From Streptomyces sp. Ncost-T10-10d (GTDB taxonomy: Bacteria; Actinomycetota; Actinomycetes; Streptomycetales; Streptomycetaceae): DNA of 64,000 bases. The stretch covers positions 1 through 64,000 of the forward strand of contig NZ_FMDF01000168.1 in the NCBI RefSeq assembly GCF_900091955.1, read 5' to 3'. The notes below the pieces were generated by a model. The model was not told the DNA's origin, did no database searches, and saw nothing but the letters and a program-made list of their open reading frames with translations. Shown here piece by piece: positions 1 through 9,029 of this stretch. Each line of letters begins with the position of its first letter. Positions within the stretch are counted from its first letter, which is position 1. The position numbers and the translations under genes were made by a program.

Positions 1-180
1 GGCACCGGTTGCACCGTTAGCACCCGTCTGACCCGTCGCACCCGTCGGACCAGCAGGACCGGTCGCACCATTGGCACCATTGGCACCCGCCGGACCCGTG
101 GCACCGGTGGCACCGTGAGCACCCGTCTGACCCGTCGCACCCGTCGGACCAGCAGGACCGGTCGCACCATTGGCACCCGT
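1..180. repeat. 99-bp direct repeat inside the collagen-like region
   Basis: Bases 1-80 recur at 100-179 with only two or three mismatches. The 99-bp unit equals 33 residues or 11 Gly-X-Y triplets, so repeat gain or loss keeps the frame. At least two units are visible and more may lie beyond the left edge. Such in-frame units usually produce length variation between strains. Confidence 0.85.
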
Positions 181-627
181 CGGACCCGTCGGACCCATGG
201 GTCCCGTCGGGCCGGTGTCGCCCGAGCCCGGGTAGTCGTCACAGAACGGCACTGTGGTCTGCGTCGAGATGTAGCGGGCGCTCATCCAGCCGCTGCCGTT
301 GGACAGCAGGTACCAGAACGAGTTCCCGTCGACGTTCTGGCCGACCACCTTGCAAGCGATGGACACAATGCCGCCGGACGGCACGTTGCCCACGATCTGC
401 GACTGGGTGGTGGGGCCGCTACGGATGTTCTGAGAGGTCTGGGAGGTGACTGTCCCGGACACGCTGGCCGCCACCCTGCTGGCCATCACTCGGTTGGCAG
501 CCGCCGAACCCGTGGGGTTCGGCGCTCCATGAGCGATGTCCATGGGGCACAGCGTCAGGGTCACACCCAACGACATGGCACCCAGGGTTGAACGGGACAG
601 GATGTCCCAGCTTCTCGATTTGTGCAT
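1..627 (-). CDS. Exported collagen-like protein, 3' end cut by window edge
   Basis: The frame is open from an ATG at 627 to the left edge (209 codons seen). Residues 1-35 form a signal peptide with a likely cut after AHGA. Residues about 55-120 look like a bacterial SH3-type domain (VSGTVTSQTSQNIRSGP, then WYLLSNGSGWM and SARYI). From about residue 130 the chain is an unbroken run of Gly-X-Y triplets rich in GPT, GAT and GAN, the signature of a bacterial collagen-like triple helix. A GGAA motif lies about 9 nt before the ATG. The gene is divergent from a GT2 glycosyltransferase that might glycosylate its many threonines (inference). The C-terminus and any surface anchor lie outside the window, so secreted versus surface-attached cannot be decided. 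Confidence 0.85.
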   Translation of the reverse strand, partial: MHKSRSWDILSRSTLGAMSLGVTLTLCPMDIAHGAPNPTGSAAANRVMASRVAASVSGTVTSQTSQNIRSGPTTQSQIVGNVPSGGIVSIACKVVGQNVDGNSFWYLLSNGSGWMSARYISTQTTVPFCDDYPGSGDTGPTGPMGPTGPTGANGATGPAGPTGATGQTGAHGATGATGPAGANGANGATGPAGPTGATGQTGANGATGA

Positions 628-972
628 CTTCGGATTCCTTACCGGGTCTGCGTGGATCGGAGCCGTGACTGTGACAGCCGCAACAGGGTAGGGGCATATG
701 CGCCACGCCGATGATCAACCGTCTGAGTAGCGACAGCTCCCCTTGTGAGTGAGTAAAGCTTCGGCCATCTGCCCCTATTCGCATATCGGTTAGGCCCGTT
801 GGCCATTTCGGCCCGACCACCCACACACCCCCGAGAACTCCGTGTCGCGCCGCAATCGCCGGATTCCGGCGCACTAGCGTCACTTTCCTCGGTGACCGGA
901 TCGGCCGATCCCTTACACCGCACCAATTCGCCGTGGAGCGTTACTCCATAGAAGTCAGATCGGGAGATGTAT
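628..972. promoter_or_regulatory. Divergent intergenic region with two palindromes
   Basis: These 345 bp separate the collagen-like gene from the glycosyltransferase and hold no convincing gene. A perfect 14-bp palindrome GGATCGGCCGATCC lies at 898-911. A TGGAG-5-CTCCA inverted repeat lies at 934-948, just before the glycosyltransferase ribosome binding site. Both are operator-like, but no regulator can be assigned. Confidence 0.45.
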
Positions 973-2148
973 ATGACAAATCTGATCGACCGTCCTACCG
1001 AAGAACGGCCGCCCGCCCTGCTCCGCAAGCCGTCGATCTGCCTCTGCATGATTGTCAAGGACGAGGCGAAGGTCATCGAGCGATGCCTGAACTCCGTACG
1101 CGACCTGGTGGACACGTGGGTCATCTCCGACACCGGCTCCCGTGACGGAACACAGGAACTGATCCGGGCCACGATGAAAGGGATTCCGGGAGAACTCCAC
1201 GAGGACCTCTGGGCCAACTTCGGTCACAACCGCACCCTGAACATCCAGCGCGCACGCGGCAAGGCCGACTACCTCCTGCTCATCGACGCAGACATGGCCG
1301 TCCGACGAGAGGGCCCACTGTCCGAACTGTCCGAACTGAGCGCCGATTCCTACATGTTGCGCCATCTCGGTTCCCTCGAATACCGCATCCCCCGGCTGGT
1401 CAAGGGGGACATCCCATGGCGCTACGAGGGTGCGACACACGAATTTCTGACCACCGCCCAGCAGCACACGGTTGCCGATCTCTCGGCCCTCAGCATCGAG
1501 CATTTCGCCGACGGCGGCTCGCGCGGGGACAAGTTCACCCGGGATGCCCGCCTGCTGCGCGAGGACCTCAAGCGCAACCCGGACAATCCCCGCACGGTCT
1601 TCTACCTCGCGCAGACTCTCCGCGACATGGGTGAGACCCGAGAAGCGATCGCGGCGTACGAACGTCGGTCCGGCATGGGCGGATGGGACGAGGAGGTGTA
1701 CTACGCCCTGTTGCAAGTGGGAGTGCTCAAGGCCGACTCCGGTGACTGGCCCGGCGGCATGGACGCTCTCACCCGCGCATGGGAGAGCCGGCCGCAGCGG
1801 TTGGAGGCCTGCTACGAACTGACCAGCCGGCTGAGGAAGATGGGGCGCTATCAAGCGGCCAACGCAGTCGCCGTCGCCGGTCTCAATCGGCCCACCCCCA
1901 AGGACTGGCTGTTCATGGAGCCCTGGATCTACAGCTGGGGCCTGCTCTTCGAGCACTCCATCACCTCCTACTGGACCGGCGACGCGCGCGGATCGCTGGC
2001 TTCCTGCGACCGCCTTCTCGCGCTGCCGGACCTTCCGGCCGAGTACCGCGAACAGACCGTCAGCAACCGCAAGTTCGCGGCCGACCTCGTCGCAGCACGC
2101 TCCAGCCGGTCAGCACCCGCCACCTTTGCCCGCCCGAAGACCGCATGA
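973..2148 (+). CDS. GT2-family glycosyltransferase with C-terminal TPR-like helices
   Basis: The N-terminal 220 residues look like a GT-A fold GT2 transferase: CLCMIVKDEAKVIERCL at the start, DTGSRDGT for nucleotide binding, and LIDADM as the DxD metal site. The remaining ~170 residues are helical pairs typical of TPR repeats (FYLAQTLRDMGETREAIAAYE), which often present a protein substrate. There is no signal peptide or membrane segment, so the enzyme is cytoplasmic. An ATG at 967 directly abuts GGGAG (962-966), whereas the ATG at 973 sits 6 nt from it, so 973 is preferred (391 aa). It is divergent from the collagen-like protein gene, and modification of that protein before export is an attractive inference. 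The sugar donor is unknown. Confidence 0.85.
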   Translation: MTNLIDRPTEERPPALLRKPSICLCMIVKDEAKVIERCLNSVRDLVDTWVISDTGSRDGTQELIRATMKGIPGELHEDLWANFGHNRTLNIQRARGKADYLLLIDADMAVRREGPLSELSELSADSYMLRHLGSLEYRIPRLVKGDIPWRYEGATHEFLTTAQQHTVADLSALSIEHFADGGSRGDKFTRDARLLREDLKRNPDNPRTVFYLAQTLRDMGETREAIAAYERRSGMGGWDEEVYYALLQVGVLKADSGDWPGGMDALTRAWESRPQRLEACYELTSRLRKMGRYQAANAVAVAGLNRPTPKDWLFMEPWIYSWGLLFEHSITSYWTGDARGSLASCDRLLALPDLPAEYREQTVSNRKFAADLVAARSSRSAPATFARPKTA

Positions 2149-2241
2149 CAGGCGCGCGGGGCGGCTGAGGGGGAATGCGGGAGGGGCGCGGATGCGGATC
2201 AGGTGTCCGGCCTCGGTGACGATGTGCCGCCGCTTATGCGG

Positions 2242-4164
2242 TCACTTCCGGTACAGCGCCTCGATCTCCTTCTCGAAGTCCCGTGCGATCACATCGCGTT
2301 TCAACTTCAGCGACGGCGTCAGATGCCCGCTCTCCTCCGTGAAGTCCCCCGGCAGCACAGCGAACTTACGGATCGATTCGGCGCGCGAGACCAGACGGTT
2401 GGCCTCGTCGACCGCGCGCTGGAGCGCGCTGCGCAGCTCCTCGTCCGCCACCAGTTCGCGGATCGGCACGTCCTGCTTCTTCTTCATCTGCCGCCAGTGG
2501 GCGAGTCCGTCCGGCTCCAGGGTGATCAGCGCGGTGATGAACGACCGGTTTTCGCCGACCACCATGCACTGGCTGACCAGCGGGTGGGCGCGCAGCCAGT
2601 CCTCCAGTGGTGCCGGGGTGACGTTCTTGCCGCCGGAGGTGATGATGATGTCCTTCTTGCGGCCGGTGATCGTGAGATAGCCGTCCTCGTCCAGCGCGCC
2701 GAGGTCGCCGGTGGCGAACCAGCCGCCCTCCTGTACGGGCACAGCCTCGCCGCGTTCGGCGTCCCAGTAGCCCCGGAACACCTGGCCGCCGCTGAGCAGC
2801 ACCTCCCCGTCGTCCGCGATCCGTACGGCGGTGCCCGGCAGCGGCCAGCCGACGGTGCCGAGGCGCGGTTTGAGCGGTGGGGTGACGGTGGCGGCCGCGG
2901 TGGTCTCCGTCAGGCCGTAGCCCTCGAAGATCTCGATGCCGGCGCCCGAGTAGAACGCGGCGAGCCGGCGGCCCAACGGGGAGCCGCCACAGATCGCGTA
3001 CCGGACGTGTCCGCCGAGTGCGGCCCGGATACGGCGGTAGACCAGCGGGTCGTACAGCGCACGAGCTGCGCGCAGCCCCCAGCCCGGTCCGGGGCCGGTG
3101 CCGTGTTCGGCGGCCTCGACGGCCTGTCCGTACCGCTGGGCGATCCTCGCGGCGCGGTCGAACGACGAGGCGCGTCCCATCTTCTCGGCCATGGCGCGAC
3201 CGGTGTTGTAGACCTTCTCCAGTACGTACGGGATGGCCAGCAGGAACGACGGCCGGAACCCGGCCAGGTCGGCCAGGAGGTCCTCGGTCCGGATGGACGG
3301 GGCGTGGCCGAGGCGGACCCGGGCGCGCAGACAGCCGATCGCGACCATGCGTCCGAAGACGTGGGAGAGGGGGAGGAAGAGGAGCGTGGACGCGGGGTAT
3401 TCGCTGACCGACTTGAAGACCGGGTGGAGGAGTTCGATCGCGTTGTCGACCTCGGCGAAGAAGTTGCCGTGGGTGAGGACGCAGCCCTTGGGGCGGCCGG
3501 TGGTGCCCGAGGTGTAGATGAAGGTGGCGGGGGTTGCGGGCTCCAGCGTGGCGCGGCGGGCGGTGACGGCGTCGTCGGGGACGTCCCGGCCGAGGCTCTT
3601 CAGCCGGCCGAGCGCGCCCGTGTCGAACTGCCACAGGTGGGTGAGGTCGCCGAGCTGCTTGCGTTCCTGGCTGATCAGTCGGCCCTGGTCCGCGGTCTCG
3701 ACGGCGCAGGCGGCGGCGCCGGAGTCCTGGAGGATCCAGCGGGCCTGGAAGGCGGAGGAGGTCGGGTAGATGGGGACGGTGACGAGTCCGGCCGCCCAGG
3801 CGGCGAAGTCGAGCAGCGTCCATTCGTAGGTCGTACGCGCCATGATCGCGATCCGGTCGCCGGCGCCGAGGCCCTCCGCAATGAGGCCCTTGGCGACTGC
3901 GAGCACCTCGTCGGCGAACTCCGCCGCCGTCACGTCCTGCCAGCCGCCGTCGGGCTGCTTGCGGCTGAGGACGGCGTCGGCCGGTGCTTCGCGGGCGTTG
4001 TCGAAGGGGATCTCGGCGAGCGAACCGCGCCGTACGGGAGGCGCGAACGCGGGTACGGAGACCTGCCGTACGGAACCGTCCTCCCCCCTGACCTTCGTCG
4101 GCTCGACCAGGGCGGGTACTGCGGACGTCACGGCGGGTGCGGTGGCGGAAGCGGGCGTGGACAC
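2242..4164 (-). CDS. fadD: Long-chain fatty acid--CoA ligase (AMP-forming)
   Basis: This 640-residue member of the ANL adenylating family would activate fatty acids to acyl-CoA through an acyl-adenylate. The P-loop YTSGTTGRPKG is at about 217-227 and the adenine-binding GYGLTETT at about 415-422. The catalytic C-terminal subdomain carries TGRKKDIIITSGGKN. Length and motifs match the FadD15-type long-chain ligases of actinobacteria. The GTG at 4164 was chosen because GAGGAG lies 8 nt upstream; the frame is open further upstream without such support. It is divergent from a FabG4-like reductase gene, and the shared spacer carries a perfect TetR-type palindrome (4389-4402), suggesting coordinated control of this lipid block. 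Confidence 0.93.
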   Translation of the reverse strand: MSTPASATAPAVTSAVPALVEPTKVRGEDGSVRQVSVPAFAPPVRRGSLAEIPFDNAREAPADAVLSRKQPDGGWQDVTAAEFADEVLAVAKGLIAEGLGAGDRIAIMARTTYEWTLLDFAAWAAGLVTVPIYPTSSAFQARWILQDSGAAACAVETADQGRLISQERKQLGDLTHLWQFDTGALGRLKSLGRDVPDDAVTARRATLEPATPATFIYTSGTTGRPKGCVLTHGNFFAEVDNAIELLHPVFKSVSEYPASTLLFLPLSHVFGRMVAIGCLRARVRLGHAPSIRTEDLLADLAGFRPSFLLAIPYVLEKVYNTGRAMAEKMGRASSFDRAARIAQRYGQAVEAAEHGTGPGPGWGLRAARALYDPLVYRRIRAALGGHVRYAICGGSPLGRRLAAFYSGAGIEIFEGYGLTETTAAATVTPPLKPRLGTVGWPLPGTAVRIADDGEVLLSGGQVFRGYWDAERGEAVPVQEGGWFATGDLGALDEDGYLTITGRKKDIIITSGGKNVTPAPLEDWLRAHPLVSQCMVVGENRSFITALITLEPDGLAHWRQMKKKQDVPIRELVADEELRSALQRAVDEANRLVSRAESIRKFAVLPGDFTEESGHLTPSLKLKRDVIARDFEKEIEALYRK

Positions 4165-4388
4165 GAGCGGCTCCTCAACTCGGGGGTCGGGCGGTGCGCC
4201 GGTTCTGTCCGGTGACCGTCTCGTCCTCGGTCGCCGAACGGTCTTGCACAGGCCTTCAGCCGCGCCGGGCAACCTGACGCCGGCGGGCACGAAACGTCAG
4301 GGTGTCAGGGCGTCACGGGCGTCACAGGAGAGCGCGGGGGATCAACTCGACCAACTCATCTCGACCAGCTCCTGACTCTTAAGTAACC

Positions 4389-4402
4389 TTACTCTGGAGT
4401 AA
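4389..4402. promoter_or_regulatory. Perfect 14-bp palindrome between fadD and fabG, TetR-type operator
   Basis: TTACTC-TG-GAGTAA is a perfect 6-2-6 inverted repeat in an AT-rich patch that stands out from the GC-rich surroundings. It lies 29 bp before the start of the fabG-like gene and inside the divergent fadD promoter region. The layout is typical of a TetR-family operator; the TetR gene at 6640-7299 is the obvious candidate (inference). Confidence 0.55.
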
Positions 4403-4430
4403 ATTTACGACCGCGCAGGGAGTCTGGACA

Positions 4431-5759
4431 ATGGCCGACCGCTATCTGCACGTCACCGGCACAGCACCCGGCCGATTTCTGGCCCGGAAGCTCGGGCTGC
4501 CGCAGCCCGTGCCACTGCGCCGCTGGACGCTGGAGAACCAGGCGCTGGACGGTCCGCTCCTGCACCTCACCGCCGGGGACTCCTCGGTCACGGAGGAGCT
4601 CGCCGCACTCCTCGCCGCGACCGGCCTCCCGGTGACGGACCGTGCCGAAGCGGCCGCCCGCCCGGCCGGAATCGTCCTGGACGCGACGGCAGTTGCCACC
4701 GCCGCCGGGCTCGGGAACGTGCACGGCGCGCTGCACCCCGTCATACGTTCGTCGGCGCCGAACGGACGGATCGTGGTCCTCGGGGAGCGGCCGTCGGCCG
4801 ACAACCACCACCAGGCGGCCGCGCAGCAGGCCCTCGAAGGGTTCGTCCGCTCGCTCGGCAAGGAGATCGGCAGGGGCACCACCGTGCAGCTGCTCCGGAT
4901 CACGCCGGGGGCCGTCGCCTCGGCCGAATCCACTCTCCGCTTCCTGCTCTCACCCCGGTCCGCGTACGTCAGCGGCCAGGTCGTCGAACTCACCGGCGCC
5001 GCGCCCGACCCGGTCACCGACTGGGCCGCGCCGCTCACCGGGCGCACCGCACTGGTCACCGGTGCGGCGCGCGGCATCGGCGCCTCCGTCGCCTCGGTCC
5101 TGGCACGGGACGGCGCCCAGGTCATCTGCCGGGACATCCCGCAGTCCGCCGACGAGTTGAAGCACACCGCCGAGCGGCTCGGCGCGACCGCCCTGCCACT
5201 GGACATCACCGCGGACGACGCGGCCGAACGGATCGCCGCCGCAGCCCCCGACGGCCTGGACATCCTCGTCCACAACGCGGGCATCACCCGCGACCGGCGG
5301 CTCGCGAACATGCCCCCCGACCGCTGGGCCTCGGTCATCGAGGTCAACCTCGGCAGCGTGCTGCGCACCACGGACGCCCTGCTCATGTCGGGCACCGTCA
5401 ACCGGGGCGGCCGGATCGTCGCCACCGCGTCCATCGCCGGTATCGCGGGCAACAACGGGCAGACGAACTACGCGGCCGGCAAGGCGGGCATCATCGGCCT
5501 GGTCCGCTCCCTGGCCCCGCGTGCCGCCGCCGACCACGGCGTCACGGTCAACGCGGTCGCCCCCGGCTTCATCGAGACGAAGATGACCGCCGCGGTCCCC
5601 CTCCTCATCCGGGAGGCGGGCCGTCGCATGAACTCGCTCTCGCAGGGCGGCCTTCCGGTGGATGTCGCCGAGACGACCGCATGGTTCGCCCAGCCCGCGT
5701 CGACGGCCGTCAACGGCCAGATCGTCCGGGTCTGCGGCCAGAGCCTGCTGGGGGCGTGA
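4431..5759 (+). CDS. fabG: 3-oxoacyl-ACP/CoA reductase, FabG4-type (two Rossmann domains)
   Basis: The 442-residue length identifies the high-molecular-weight FabG4 class rather than the usual 250-residue FabG. Residues 1-195 form a degenerate flavodoxin-like Rossmann domain. Residues 200-440 are a complete short-chain reductase with TGAARGIG (210-217), NAG (282-284), Ser334, Tyr347 and Lys351. It would reduce 3-oxoacyl thioesters with NAD(P)H. GGGAG lies about 9 nt before the ATG. Its stop is 6 bp from the MaoC-like gene, so the two are an operon. Mycobacteria pair fabG4 with htdX in the same way. The neighbouring fadD and TetR genes support a fatty-acid remodelling unit. Confidence 0.93.
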   Translation: MADRYLHVTGTAPGRFLARKLGLPQPVPLRRWTLENQALDGPLLHLTAGDSSVTEELAALLAATGLPVTDRAEAAARPAGIVLDATAVATAAGLGNVHGALHPVIRSSAPNGRIVVLGERPSADNHHQAAAQQALEGFVRSLGKEIGRGTTVQLLRITPGAVASAESTLRFLLSPRSAYVSGQVVELTGAAPDPVTDWAAPLTGRTALVTGAARGIGASVASVLARDGAQVICRDIPQSADELKHTAERLGATALPLDITADDAAERIAAAAPDGLDILVHNAGITRDRRLANMPPDRWASVIEVNLGSVLRTTDALLMSGTVNRGGRIVATASIAGIAGNNGQTNYAAGKAGIIGLVRSLAPRAAADHGVTVNAVAPGFIETKMTAAVPLLIREAGRRMNSLSQGGLPVDVAETTAWFAQPASTAVNGQIVRVCGQSLLGA

Positions 5760-5765
5760 CGTCCG

Positions 5766-6629
5766 ATGACGGCCGCTGCCCCTTCCCGGACCCTGACGGC
5801 ATCACTCGTACGGGGTGCCCTCACGTCCCCGTTCAAGCGCGCCGGCCGGTCCGGTGCCACGCTCACCGCCGACCGGCTGACGGCCGGGAACGTCCGCATC
5901 GCCCCCGGCGCCCTCGCCTCGTACAGCAGGATCTGCGGCTTCCCCGAGCCGGGCCCGCTGCCGCTGACGTACCCCCATGTGCTCGGATTCCCCCTCGCGA
6001 TGCGGCTGATGACCGGGCGGAGCTTCCCGCTGCCGGTCGTCGGACTGGTCCACACCTGGATCGAGATCACCCGGCACCACGCGGCACCCGTCACGGATCC
6101 GTTCGAACTGACCGTGTACGCAGACAGGTTGACGCCGCACCGACGTGGCACCGAGGTCACGATGGTGACGGAGGCCCGTTCGGGCGGTGAGCTGGTCTGG
6201 GAGTCGCGCAGCGGCTATCTGTCCCGTCACCCGACCACGACCGCTGTTGCTCCCGGCGCCGTCGGCGCGGCCCACGCCACCGAGCTCCCCACCGTCACCC
6301 AGTGGCGGCTCCCCGGCGATCTGGGACGTCGCTACGGTGCGACGTCCGGTGACCGGAACCCCATCCATCTGTACCCGCTGACGGCCCGGCTGTTCGGCTT
6401 CCCGAGGGCCATCGCGCACGGCATGTGGACGGTCGCCCGCTGCCTGGCCGAGGCCGGTGATCCGGGCCGGATCCGTTCCGTACGCGCCGACTTCAAGGCA
6501 CCGGTCCTGCTCCCGGCGACGGTGACGTACGCGGCCGACGGATCGCGCTCCGCCTTCCAGCTCCGCACCGGCAGCCGGGTCCATCTCACGGGGTCGACGA
6601 CGCGGGACGGTGGAGGAGCGGATTCGTGA
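5766..6629 (+). CDS. MaoC-like (3R)-hydroxyacyl dehydratase
   Basis: A double hot-dog protein of 287 residues. The hydratase-2 motif is clear in the C-terminal half: YGATSGDRNPIHLYP with catalytic Asp196 and His201, followed by GFPRAIAHGM. The N-terminal hot-dog lacks the motif, as expected for the structural half of HtdX-type enzymes. It would dehydrate (3R)-hydroxyacyl thioesters made by the reductase encoded 6 bp upstream. The TetR gene is convergent and begins 10 bp after its stop. Confidence 0.92.
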   Translation: MTAAAPSRTLTASLVRGALTSPFKRAGRSGATLTADRLTAGNVRIAPGALASYSRICGFPEPGPLPLTYPHVLGFPLAMRLMTGRSFPLPVVGLVHTWIEITRHHAAPVTDPFELTVYADRLTPHRRGTEVTMVTEARSGGELVWESRSGYLSRHPTTTAVAPGAVGAAHATELPTVTQWRLPGDLGRRYGATSGDRNPIHLYPLTARLFGFPRAIAHGMWTVARCLAEAGDPGRIRSVRADFKAPVLLPATVTYAADGSRSAFQLRTGSRVHLTGSTTRDGGGADS

Positions 6630-6639
6630 CCGGCCGCTG

Positions 6640-7299
6640 CTACCTCTGACCGGCGGACTGGCTCGGCGGCAGCCACGGGCGCCCCTGCATGAGGTTCTCC
6701 AGACCCGCCCAGGCGAAGTTCATCAACGTGGCCGCGGCTTCCTTCGCCGAGACGCCCGGGGTGTCGTTGGCCCAGCCGGCGAGCGACTCCGCGGCCCCCA
6801 CGAGGGCCTGCGCCAGACCCGCCACATCGCGGTCCGGCAGTGCCGGATCACGGTGGGCCTCACGAGCCGCCGCACCGATCAGACCCGTCACGAACGCAAC
6901 GATCTCGTCGCGCATCACCATGACCTCGGTGGCGAACGGTTCCCCGTGCGTACGCGCCTGCCGGTGCAGTACCGCCCAGCCGTCCGGGTTCTGCGCGGTG
7001 TGCGTGAAGAACGCCCGCAGCCCTGCCCACAGTTGCCGATCCGCCGGAAGCCCCGGCTCCACCCCCGACCGCACTGCTGCGACCAGCGCTTTCGCCTCAC
7101 GCTGGATGCAGGCGGTGAAGAGCTCCTCCTTGGAATTCAGGTACAGATAGACCAGCGGCTTGGACACTCCGGCCAGCTCCGCGATCTCGTCCATCGAAGC
7201 GGCCCGGTATCCGCGCTGCCCGAACGTCCGCACCGCGGCGTCCATCATCTGCTGCTCGCGCACGGCACGCGGCATCCGTTTGCTCTTCACAGCACCCAC
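6640..7299 (-). CDS. TetR-family transcriptional regulator
   Basis: Residues 10-60 form a TetR helix-turn-helix (MMDAAVRTFGQRGYRAASM, then AGVSKPLVYLYL), followed by a helical ligand-binding domain. The GTG at 7299 is preceded 8 nt upstream by GGGAGG, giving 219 aa; the frame is open further upstream but without such a site. It is convergent with the fabG/maoC operon, and lipid-pathway regulators often sit this way. The 14-bp palindrome in the fadD-fabG spacer is its most plausible target. The ligand is probably an acyl-CoA (inference). Confidence 0.9.
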   Translation of the reverse strand: MGAVKSKRMPRAVREQQMMDAAVRTFGQRGYRAASMDEIAELAGVSKPLVYLYLNSKEELFTACIQREAKALVAAVRSGVEPGLPADRQLWAGLRAFFTHTAQNPDGWAVLHRQARTHGEPFATEVMVMRDEIVAFVTGLIGAAAREAHRDPALPDRDVAGLAQALVGAAESLAGWANDTPGVSAKEAAATLMNFAWAGLENLMQGRPWLPPSQSAGQR

Positions 7300-7383
7300 G
7301 TCCGACTTCCTCCCGCCCCCGCTGCACTGCTCCCCGGCAAGAGTACGGCGACCTGAGGTGCCGGCCGGAGCCCGCGCAAGGGC

Positions 7384-7423
7384 GAGCGCCCCTGGTCCGT
7401 CGACGGACGGACCAAGGGCGCTC
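7384..7423 (-). terminator. Strong hairpin downstream of the symporter gene
   Basis: An 18-nt stem with one mismatch (left arm 7384-7401, right arm 7406-7423) and a 4-nt loop lies 18 bp after the symporter stop. It has no U-run, as is common in Streptomyces, and also shields the upstream side of the TetR gene. Confidence 0.75.
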
Positions 7424-7440
7424 GGCGCAAGCAGCAATCG

Positions 7441-8796
7441 TTATGCGGCGACCGGCACGCGCTCCGGCTCGGCGTCGCGCACCTCGGCGTCGTCGACCGG
7501 GGAGGACGAGGCCGAGTTGTACGCGTCGTGGTCGAGGATCTTCTCACGGGCCGAGACGATCACCGGGACCAGCGCCTGACCCGCCACGTTGGTGGCCGTT
7601 CGCATCATGTCCAGGATCGGGTCGATGGCCATGAGCAGACCGACGCCCTCCAGCGGGAGGCCCAGCGTCGACAGCGTGAGGGTCAGCATGACCGTCGCAC
7701 CGGTCAGACCGGCGGTGGCCGCGGAACCGATCACCGAGACGAACGCGATGAGGACGTAGTCACCGACACCCAGCTGGACGTCGAAGATCTGCGCGATGAA
7801 GATCGCCGCCAGCGCCGGGTAGATCGCCGCGCAGCCGTCCATCTTGGTGGTCGCGCCGAACGGGACCGAGAAGGAGGCGTACTCCTTCGGGACGCCGAGG
7901 CGCTCGGTGACCTTCTGGGTGACCGGCATGGTGCCGACCGAGGAGCGGGAGACGAAGGCCAGCTGGATCGCCGGCCAGGCGCCCTTGAAGAACTGCAGCG
8001 GGCTGAGCTTGGCGACGGTGACGAGCAGCAGCGGGTACACCCCGAACAGCACCAGGGCGCAGCCGATGTAGACGTCGGCGGTGAACGTCGCGTACTTGCC
8101 GATCAGGTCCCAGCCGTAGTCGGCGATCGCGTAGCCGATGAGGCCGATGGTGCCGATGGGAGCGAGGCGGATGACCCACCACAGGGCCTTCTGGAGCAGT
8201 TCCAGGACGGACTCGCTGAGGGTGAGGATCGGCTGGGCCTTCTCACCGAGCTGGAGAGCTGCGACACCGGCGACGGCCGCCATGAAGACGATCTGGAGCA
8301 CGTTCAGCTCGGTGAACGGTGTGATCACGTTGTCCGGGATGATGCCGGTGAGGAAGTCGAGCCAGGAGCCCGCGTGCTCCGGCAGCTTGCCGTCCTTCGG
8401 GGTCAGTCCTGTACCGGAACCCGGGTTGGTGATCAGGCCGATCGCGAGGCCGATGGCGACCGCGATCAGCGAGGTGATCATGAACCAGAGCAGGGTACGG
8501 GTGGCCAGCCGGGCGGCGTTGTTGACCTTGCGCAGGTTGGTGATCGACACCAGGATCGCGAAGAAGACGAGCGGCGCGACGGCCAGCTTCAGCAGCTGGA
8601 CGAAGATGTGGCCGACCTTGTCGAGCGTGGTGTAGAGCCAGTTGATGTCGTAGGAACGGGCAAGCCACCCGAGCACGACACCGAGGACGAGACCGGCGAC
8701 TATCTGGGCCCAGAACGGGACCTTGGGTATACGGAAACCAGAACCGGAGCCGGACGGGCTGTCGGTCGCGGCGGCGGACGCGGGATTCGCGGACAC
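7441..8796 (-). CDS. Dicarboxylate/amino acid:cation symporter (DAACS family)
   Basis: A 451-residue multi-spanning membrane protein of the GltP/DctA family. It shows the serine-rich hairpin signature (SRSSVGTMPVT), the substrate-binding GATTKMDGCAAIYPALAAIF, and the late hairpin IGSAATAGLTGATVML. It would import glutamate, aspartate or C4-dicarboxylates with Na+ or H+. The GTG at 8796 has GGAG 7 nt upstream; an upstream in-frame ATG and GTG fit the ribosome binding site less well. The ~400-bp leader carries a CTTTGAG inverted repeat that may be the operator. The gene is monocistronic and ends in a strong hairpin. Confidence 0.93.
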   Translation of the reverse strand: MSANPASAAATDSPSGSGSGFRIPKVPFWAQIVAGLVLGVVLGWLARSYDINWLYTTLDKVGHIFVQLLKLAVAPLVFFAILVSITNLRKVNNAARLATRTLLWFMITSLIAVAIGLAIGLITNPGSGTGLTPKDGKLPEHAGSWLDFLTGIIPDNVITPFTELNVLQIVFMAAVAGVAALQLGEKAQPILTLSESVLELLQKALWWVIRLAPIGTIGLIGYAIADYGWDLIGKYATFTADVYIGCALVLFGVYPLLLVTVAKLSPLQFFKGAWPAIQLAFVSRSSVGTMPVTQKVTERLGVPKEYASFSVPFGATTKMDGCAAIYPALAAIFIAQIFDVQLGVGDYVLIAFVSVIGSAATAGLTGATVMLTLTLSTLGLPLEGVGLLMAIDPILDMMRTATNVAGQALVPVIVSAREKILDHDAYNSASSSPVDDAEVRDAEPERVPVAA

Positions 8797-9029
8797 GGAC
8801 ACACTCCAGATGTGACGCATCGGGGCGCACGGGGACGTCGTGCGGGGGGACGGGGGTGCGGCGCCCGCGTCAGGGGCGGCGCCGCTGCATGGTGCCGGTT
8901 CAGACGTTGCGGCAACAGACCGCGGACATACAGCGGCATAGATCGACATGCAGGCGCTCCACGAGCGGGACGCTCGCGGCGGATCGATGGCGCACTGCTG
9001 TCTTCATGTCGAACACGTTAACACTTGAA

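Noticed and set aside
1..180. CRISPR-like appearance of the repeats at the left edge
   Set aside because: The 99-bp unit is an in-frame Gly-X-Y coding repeat without spacers; it is a collagen domain.
2203..4215. 670-codon rightward frame across fadD
   Set aside because: Antisense shadow of the fadD ligase; translation is Gly/Arg/Val-rich with no domain.
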